From Aeromicrobium sp. (GTDB taxonomy: Bacteria > Actinomycetota > Actinomycetes > Propionibacteriales > Nocardioidaceae): DNA of 32,605 nucleotides. The stretch covers positions 1-32,605 of the forward strand of contig JAOPXY010000068.1 of the NCBI GenBank assembly GCA_025964895.1, read 5' to 3'. Every line of letters begins with the position of its first letter. The first letter of the stretch is position 1. The notes below the pieces were generated by a model. The model made no database searches. It saw nothing but the letters and a program-made list of their open reading frames with translations, and was not told where the DNA came from. The translations under genes were made by a program, and so were the position numbers. Shown in pieces: positions 28,229-32,605 of the stretch.

Positions 28229-29169
28229 GCGGCCCACTCCGCGAGCAGGCGGTTGGCGAACCGGTCCTCGAGGTCGAGGCACGAGAAGACACCGAAGAAG
28301 ATGTCGTCGCGCAGCCCGGGCTCCTCCTCGACGAGCGACCCACAGATCGTCCGCACCGCGAGCTGCTCGTGCACGGCGTCGGCCTCGACGTGCTCGTCGT
28401 AGTAGCCGATCATCTCGGCGGGCAGCCCGAGGCGGCTCAGGCCCTGGGCCATCTTCCGCGACGGGATGCTGCTGGTGATCTCGAAGGCGGCGAGGTGACC
28501 GAGCGCGGCACCCCGGAGGCGGCGATGCAGCCCGAACAGCGACATCGCGTTGTTCTGCTCCAGCACCTCCAGAGGCACGTCGTCGATGTACGCGCCGTAC
28601 TCCGAGCGCAGCCCGCTGCGGTTCATGCCCCGCGCGAAGAGCCCCGCGTGCAGGCGGTTCGGGTCACCGCAGCCGTACTCGTCGAACTGCAGCTCCATCA
28701 GGGCCGCCTTCGTCGTGTTCGGCAGGCGCGGGATGACCCACGTCGTCGGGTCGGACTCCTTGAGGTGGTAGATCGACCGCATGCGCAGCAGCTCGAGCGC
28801 CTGCTCCGCGGTCGCCTCACGGTGGATGAACGCCGCGAGCGACGGTCCGTCGTGATCGGCGACAGCGGCGAACATGGCCTCGGCGAAGTCGCCTTCGGGA
28901 GCCGATTCGTCGCAGCGGTCGCGGAGGGTCTGCTCGAAGGTGTTCTCCAGCGACCGGCGCAGGTCCATCAGCTCCGGATGCCACTCGAGGTCGTCGCTGA
29001 CGTCCTCGAACCCGCGGTAGTGCAGCTCGTACAGGGCCCACAGGGTGATGTGCAGGTCCTCGTCATGATCGGCCAGCGTGCGGAGGGCAGGCGCGAACGA
29101 CGAAGCGTCGGTACGCATGAGCTCGAAGACGGTGTCGCTCAAGGCACCGCGGCCCTTCGGGATCAGCAC
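28225..29169 (-). CDS. Heme-oxygenase-fold diiron oxidase (iron-containing redox enzyme family)
   Basis: 314-residue helical protein of the group annotated as iron-containing redox enzymes. Candidate metal ligands are E138 (HLKESDP), E164 and H174 (DEYGCGDPNRLH), E230 (AAFEITSS), and H260, D264 and H267 (DEHVEADAVH). From memory, the spacing equals the seven ligands of the SznF diiron domain (E189, E215, H225, E281, H311, D315, H318), so an O2-activating diiron site is likely. The N-terminal 120 residues are an extra helical region. The GTG start at 29169 is the only start in frame and lacks a clear ribosome-binding site, but a short reading frame ends across it. The last four bases overlap the CDGSH gene. 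Substrate unknown. Confidence 0.85.
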   Translation of the reverse strand: MLIPKGRGALSDTVFELMRTDASSFAPALRTLADHDEDLHITLWALYELHYRGFEDVSDDLEWHPELMDLRRSLENTFEQTLRDRCDESAPEGDFAEAMFAAVADHDGPSLAAFIHREATAEQALELLRMRSIYHLKESDPTTWVIPRLPNTTKAALMELQFDEYGCGDPNRLHAGLFARGMNRSGLRSEYGAYIDDVPLEVLEQNNAMSLFGLHRRLRGAALGHLAAFEITSSIPSRKMAQGLSRLGLPAEMIGYYDEHVEADAVHEQLAVRTICGSLVEEEPGLRDDIFFGVFSCLDLEDRFANRLLAEWAA

Positions 29170-29255
29170 GAAGGCTCGAGACGTCGAGAGGTTGGTATCA
29201 AGGTCATGGAGAGAACTTCCTCGCGCAGGTCTGCTGCCATCTGCTTGACAGCCAT
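29163..29255 (-). CDS. Possible 30-residue leader peptide ahead of the diiron-oxidase gene
   Basis: The short frame starts with ATG at 29255 and reads MAVKQMAADLREEVLSM, ending in SRRLEPSC. Its TGA stop lies across the start region of the diiron-oxidase gene (GTG at 29167-29169), which would allow coupled re-initiation, the GTG otherwise having no ribosome-binding site. Codon choice in the first half is like that of real genes here. It may equally be chance. Confidence 0.25.
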   Translation of the reverse strand: MAVKQMAADLREEVLSMTLIPTSRRLEPSC

Positions 29256-29300
29256 GCAGTGGTACCCCGCAGCACGCTCGTCAATCCGTCCGGCAGGCCC

Positions 29301-30137
29301 TCACGCGCGGACCGGGGCGAAGTCGGCCAACCGTTCGGCCAGCGCGATCGCGTCGAACGGTGCGCGCACCTTCATGTCGTTGTCGAAGTACACGTAGACG
29401 TCCTTGCCGGCCTCGGCCCAGCCGCGGGCGATTCGGGCCCATCCGTCCAGCGATTCGGCCGAGTAGCCGCTCGCGTACAGCTCGGTGTCGCCGTGCAGGC
29501 GGATGTACGCGAAGTCCGTCGTCGTCTCGACAAGCTTCGGCCACTTGCCCGCTGTGTCGGCGACGACCACGGCGATGTCGTGCTCGCGCAGCAGGTCGAG
29601 GAACGCCGGCGCGAGGAACGTGTCGTGCCTGACCTCCAGCGCGTGACGCACCGGACGCTCCGCGCCGGCCTCGAGCCAGGTGCGGCCCTCCACCCGCTTG
29701 TCGTGCGACGCGGCCAGCGTGGCCGCAGCGGTCGTGGTGCGCGGCAGCTGGTCGAAGAACCGCTTCAGCCGGTCCGGGTCGAAGCCCAGGGTCGGCGGCA
29801 GCTGCCACAGCACGGGGCCGAGCTTGGCCCCCAGGGCCAGCGGACCGGAGGCGAAGAAGTTCGCGAGCGGCTGCTCGACGTCGGCCAGCTTCTTCATGTG
29901 CGTGATGAACCGGCCGCCCTTGACGGCGAAGACGAAGCCGTCCGGCGTGCGGTCGTGCCACGCCCGGTAGCTCTCGGGCCGTTGCAGCGAGTAGAAGGAG
30001 CCGTTGATCTCGATGCTGTCGAGGCGGCTCGCGGCGTACTCGAGCTCGTCCTTCTGCCGCAGCCCCGGTGGGTAGAAGACGCCACGCCACGGTGGGTACG
30101 TCCACCCCGAGATCCCGATCCTGACCGTGCCGGTCAT
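29301..30137 (-). CDS. DUF72 family protein (YecE-like)
   Basis: 278-residue TIM-barrel-like protein of the DUF72 family, function unknown. The family pattern is clear: RIGISGWTYPPWRGVFYPPGL at residues 6-26, then EINGSFYSLQRPESYRAWHDRTPDGFVFAVKG, LGPVLWQLPPTLGFD, LEVRHDTF, and near the end DFAYIRLHGDTELYASGYS and DVYVYFDNDMK. Aromatic and acidic residues facing a barrel mouth suggest an enzyme on a small or nucleic acid substrate, but none is established. The ATG gives the usual N-terminus for the family; no ribosome-binding site is seen. It is followed at some distance by the diiron oxidase gene, with its own start region. Confidence 0.93.
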   Translation of the reverse strand: MTGTVRIGISGWTYPPWRGVFYPPGLRQKDELEYAASRLDSIEINGSFYSLQRPESYRAWHDRTPDGFVFAVKGGRFITHMKKLADVEQPLANFFASGPLALGAKLGPVLWQLPPTLGFDPDRLKRFFDQLPRTTTAAATLAASHDKRVEGRTWLEAGAERPVRHALEVRHDTFLAPAFLDLLREHDIAVVVADTAGKWPKLVETTTDFAYIRLHGDTELYASGYSAESLDGWARIARGWAEAGKDVYVYFDNDMKVRAPFDAIALAERLADFAPVRA

Positions 30138-30179
30138 GTGATCGCAGGCGGGGTGGACGCAGCCTTGGCGGGCAGGTGG

Positions 30180-30380
30180 TCAGTCGTTCTGCTGGTCCGC
30201 ATCGGTCGAGCCGCCCGGCGGGACGGGAGCCTCGGGACCGGTGGCCGGCGCCCCGACCTGCACGTCGTCGACGGGGCCGCCCTGTCCCGAGTCGGCGCCC
30301 GGGGCCTTCGCGGGATCGAGGCCCGGGTCGGTGGCGGGCTCGGTGGGATCGGTGTCGGACTCGATGGGTGTGTCGCTCAT
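30180..30380 (-). CDS. Small acidic low-complexity protein, 66 residues
   Basis: A strongly acidic, proline- and glycine-rich protein (SDTPIESDTDPTEPATDPGLDP, then PVPPGGSTDADQQND) with no hydrophobic core, so it is probably disordered. It has no recognisable domain or signal. The gene is supported by a good ribosome-binding site, AAAGGAA about five bases before the ATG, and by its position 42 bases ahead of DUF72 on the same strand. Similar short disordered proteins are often annotated in actinobacteria without function. Confidence 0.6.
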   Translation of the reverse strand: MSDTPIESDTDPTEPATDPGLDPAKAPGADSGQGGPVDDVQVGAPATGPEAPVPPGGSTDADQQND

Positions 30381-30424
30381 GGTGTTCCTTTCGTCGCGGC
30401 ACGCGTACCCCACTCGGGTCGGCG

Positions 30425-30598
30425 TCAACCGCCGGACGGGCACGGGCCCGTCGCCGACTCCACGCCGCCGCGGATCTCCCCGCCCGACGGGATAGACACC
30501 CCGGTGCTCTGACCCGCGTTCGACCGCCTCGATCTCGCCGTCAGCAGCAGCGCGACGGCCGTCGCGGCGCACGCCCGCACCCAGCCCGTTCGTCCCAT
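30425..30598 (-). CDS. Possible small exported peptide, 57 residues
   Basis: The N-terminus has a basic lead and a hydrophobic run (MGRTGWVRACAATAVALLLTA), followed by RSRRSNA, which could be a signal peptide cut after SNA. The short mature part is glycine-rich (GGEIRGGVESATGPCPSGG) with one cysteine. A purine-rich GAGGGAG lies five bases before the ATG. Codon usage and length give limited support, so this is tentative. Confidence 0.4.
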   Translation of the reverse strand: MGRTGWVRACAATAVALLLTARSRRSNAGQSTGVSIPSGGEIRGGVESATGPCPSGG

Positions 30599-30744
30599 GC
30601 CGGCTCCCTCTGTTCGCGGCGACGCGTACCGCTGGCCCTCAGGATAGGCCGGACTCGGGTGGGCGGAGGGTATTGGAGACGGATTTTCACGGTTCGGGTG
30701 TGAAGGGACGCTGCCATGTCGAGAGCTGCGGGGATCCCTTGCTG

Positions 30745-30784
30745 GCGACGTCAGGGGGCGGCTCCGCCGCGCGGGTGACGTCGC
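30745..30784. repeat. Nested inverted repeat downstream of tmRNA
   Basis: Outer nine-base arms GCGACGTCA (30745-30753) and TGACGTCGC (30776-30784) enclose an inner hairpin GCGGC-TCC-GCCGC (30758-30770). It lies in the otherwise empty 30599-30818 stretch and could be a second terminator or a binding site. Confidence 0.5.
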
Positions 30785-30818
30785 GTCGGAGGGGCCCACT
30801 CGATTCACTTGCCAATTT

Positions 30819-30879
30819 CACTGAATGACAGAGCCCCGCTCGCCCAAAACCGGGGCGAGCGGGGCTCTGTCATTCAGTG
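30819..30879 (-). terminator. 27-bp perfect hairpin at the tmRNA 3' end
   Basis: Arms 30819-30845 and 30853-30879 are perfectly complementary around a seven-base loop. On the minus strand the stem begins with the last two bases of mature tmRNA, so the precursor must be trimmed at the foot of the stem. There is no T-rich tail, as in many actinobacterial terminators. Confidence 0.8.
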
Positions 30880-31244
30880 GAGCTGCGGGGAATCGAACCC
30901 CGGTCCTACGGCGCTGAGTCAGGGCTTCTCCGGGTGCAGTCCGTCATGTCGCTTTTCTCAGCCCCGGCGCTCGGACAGACGCGTCGCCGACGGGCTCAGT
31001 CACAGAAAAGTCCCGATCACACGCTGTGACGCCGTGTGACCGGCAAGTCCCCTAGATGAGACTGGCGATCCGGAGCGGGAACGCCCCCGGGCCAGCCCTT
31101 CACTTATCGCTTAAGCAGCGAGAGCGAAGTCAGTGCGCTTTGAATCGGCACTTGTTGGTTTCCAGAGATCGTTTAAGAGATAACCCTGGATCCTCTACCC
31201 GCTTCACCTGAATCGAACGACCTTAGTCGAAACCGATCAGCCCC
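30878..31244 (-). ncRNA. ssrA: Transfer-messenger RNA (tmRNA)
   Basis: tmRNA rescues stalled ribosomes and tags the incomplete protein for ClpP-type proteolysis. The 5' end GGGGCUGAUCGGUUUCGAC and the 3' end with GGUUCGAUUCCCC and CAGCUCC form the tRNA-like part: GGGGCUG pairs with CAGCUCC over seven bases with one G-U. The discriminator is A and the next genomic bases are CTG, so CCA is not encoded. The resume frame (31149 to 31111) reads ADSKRTDFALAA then TAA. The 367-nt length is normal. TAGGAT at 31281-31286 is a possible -10 box, without a matching -35. Confidence 0.96.
31111..31149 (-). other. tmRNA tag reading frame (ADSKRTDFALAA, stop TAA)
   Basis: The resume codon is GCC (31149-31147). 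The tag is 12 residues with the ALAA C-terminus recognised by Clp proteases; a typical actinobacterial tag. Confidence 0.93.
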
Positions 31245-31432
31245 TCTTGAGTTGTCAATCACGGCCGGAGCCGCTCATTCATCCTACTCCTCTTGCAACC
31301 GACGGGGCGCTGCATTCATTCCGCTGTACGTCCCGAGTGGCGCATATCGGGTCCCGACCGGTGCGACCTGGACCGACGCGCCGTCTCGGAGCGTCCAGAC
31401 CGCACCACTCGCGGGAAACTGGCGGGAAGGGG

Positions 31433-32605
31433 TCAGGGGGTGGGGGTGACGTGGCGGCCGTCGATGAGGGTGGCGGCGCAGGCGGCCGCGACGACGAGCA
31501 TGCCGGCGCAGATCAGGGTCCCTGTGCGGAAGCCCGGGTCGAACACCGCCGGATCGCTGAAGTTCCTTCCGGCGATGCCGGCGATCGGCGGGATCGCGGC
31601 GACCGCGAGCAGCGAGGCGGTGCGCGCGACCGCGTTGTTGATGCCCGACGCGATGCCGGTCTGCTCCATGGGGGCCGCCGCCAGCACCGCGGTCGTCAGC
31701 GGGGCCACGAGCACCGTGATGCCGGCGCCGAACACGATCGACGCCGGCAGCACGTCGGTCCAGAAGCTCGCGTCATCGCCGATGCGCAGCATCAGGAGCA
31801 ACCCGGCGGCGGCGATCAGCGGGCCGACGGTCATGGGCCACCGTGGGCCGATCCGCGCGCCCAGCGCCCCCGCCCTCGACGAGAACAGCAGCATGATGAT
31901 CGTCATCGGCACGCTGGCCAGCCCCGCGACCAGCGGCGAGAAGCCCGACACGTACTGCAGCTGCTGCACCAGCAGGAAGCCGCAGGCAGCGAGGGCGCCG
32001 TAGATCGCGAACGTGCAAATGTTGGCGGCGGTGAAGACCCGGTCCGCGAAAAGGCTCAGCGGCACCAGGGCGTGCGGCATCAGCCGCTGGTGGACGACGA
32101 AGACGACCATCAGCACGACGCCCGCGCCCGCCCACGGCCATGACCCGTCGACGAGGCCGTACGTCAGGGCGGCCAGTCCGGCGGCGGTCAGCGCGGCACC
32201 GCCGTAGTCGATCGGGTCCTGCTCCCCCGTCGTCTCCGGGACGTGCCTCACCGCGAGCCACACCACGAGCGCCGCGAGCGGCACGTTGATCCAGAAGATG
32301 CCGCGCCAGCTCGTCGTGTCGACGAGCCAGCCACCGACCAGCGGGCCGATCGCGGTCGTGACGCCGGACAGCCCGGACCACAGGCCGATCGCGGGCCCGC
32401 GGTCCCCCGGCGCGAAGGACGCGGAGATGATCGCGAGGCTGCCGGGCGTCAGCAGGGCGGCGCCGACGCCCTGGAGCCCGCGCGCCGCCACCAAAACCTC
32501 GATCGTCGGGGCGGCGGCACACAGCACGGACGCCAGCGCGAAGCCCGAGACGCCGACGACGAAGACCCGGCGACGTCCGAGCCGGTCGCCCAACGAGCCG
32601 CCGAC
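31433..32605 (-). CDS. MFS drug transporter, DHA2-like (5' end cut by window edge)
   Basis: Proton-driven multidrug exporter of the major facilitator superfamily. The visible 391 codons begin inside the loop between helices 2 and 3 with the motif A sequence GSLGDRLGRRR, so roughly the first 60-80 residues lie beyond the right edge. Motif C of drug antiporters is seen as GLSGVTTAIGPLVGGWLVD, and the length still to come plus about twelve further hydrophobic segments suggest a 14-helix DHA2 transporter. The C-terminus is short and polar (DGRHVTPTP). It ends 188 bases upstream of tmRNA on the same strand. Substrate unknown. Confidence 0.9.
   Translation of the reverse strand, partial: VGGSLGDRLGRRRVFVVGVSGFALASVLCAAAPTIEVLVAARGLQGVGAALLTPGSLAIISASFAPGDRGPAIGLWSGLSGVTTAIGPLVGGWLVDTTSWRGIFWINVPLAALVVWLAVRHVPETTGEQDPIDYGGAALTAAGLAALTYGLVDGSWPWAGAGVVLMVVFVVHQRLMPHALVPLSLFADRVFTAANICTFAIYGALAACGFLLVQQLQYVSGFSPLVAGLASVPMTIIMLLFSSRAGALGARIGPRWPMTVGPLIAAAGLLLMLRIGDDASFWTDVLPASIVFGAGITVLVAPLTTAVLAAAPMEQTGIASGINNAVARTASLLAVAAIPPIAGIAGRNFSDPAVFDPGFRTGTLICAGMLVVAAACAATLIDGRHVTPTP

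Noticed and set aside
30809-31039. A plus-strand frame reading WSCGESNPGPT, often annotated as a protein
   Set aside because: It is the complement of the tmRNA acceptor and T-arm region, a familiar false gene.
31245-31432. A gene or clear promoter between MFS and tmRNA
   Set aside because: No coding frame on either strand is convincing. TTGCAA and TAGGAT lie only six bases apart, and TTGACA has no -10 at the right distance.

Overview
The window is a high-GC, densely packed, ordinary-looking chromosomal segment from an actinobacterium. Several gene neighbourhoods match Mycobacterium tuberculosis: clpS / DUF2017 / mec / cysO / cysM with divergent pncB, and lhr followed by nei2. The Eis, EthA, ArfA/ArfC, DUF3039 and VKOR families point the same way, as does the tmRNA tag ADSKRTDFALAA. 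The overall set would fit Nocardioidaceae (for example an Aeromicrobium-like genome); that family assignment is an inference. I see no insertion sequence, prophage, CRISPR array, tRNA or rRNA. No gap longer than 300 bases lacks a gene or RNA.

Layout. (1) 1-2699, minus strand: clpS, DUF2017, mec, cysO, cysM (cut by the window edge), a carrier-protein cysteine biosynthesis module behind a proteolysis adaptor. (2) 2770-5968, plus strand: pncB-pncA (NAD salvage, start/stop overlap), then an Eis-type acetyltransferase. (3) 6025-10036, minus strand: LLM flavin oxidoreductase, secreted propeller protein, MpaB/DUF2236 oxygenase with a palindromic operator inside its promoter, and an HSL-type alpha/beta hydrolase. 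(4) 10118-12673, minus strand: SF2 helicase coupled to DUF3039, then YqgE/AlgH. (5) 12740-14999: MerR regulator, a large inverted repeat, an unrecognised 170-residue protein and a divergent TetR regulator separated by three operator-like palindromes. (6) 15001-17166, minus strand: DUF3048 lipoprotein and an ArfA/ArfC-like membrane pair. (7) 17283-22692, plus strand: lhr-nei2 DNA repair. (8) 22715-25218: EthA-like Baeyer-Villiger monooxygenase, VKOR, pterin dehydratase. (9) 25276-28009: NAD(P)HX dehydratase with histidine phosphatase, a small conserved-looking protein, a methyltransferase. (10) 28013-29169, minus strand: a CDGSH [2Fe-2S] protein overlapping a heme-oxygenase-fold diiron oxidase. 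(11) 29301-30598: DUF72 and two small proteins. (12) tmRNA at 30878-31244 with a very strong hairpin, then an MFS transporter cut by the right edge.

Three signals cross gene boundaries. First, at least a dozen genes carry a TAnnnT-like -10 box ending exactly 6 or 7 bases before the start codon, which predicts leaderless mRNAs and fixes many start codons. Second, a 13-bp operator, ATACCnnnGGTAT, occurs as a cluster of three copies between the TetR gene and the 170-residue gene and as a perfect single copy upstream of the EthA-like monooxygenase, suggesting a small local regulon. Third, the diiron-oxidase/CDGSH pair has all seven metal-ligand positions in SznF-like spacing next to a dedicated [2Fe-2S] partner; it is my best candidate for an undescribed two-protein redox system.
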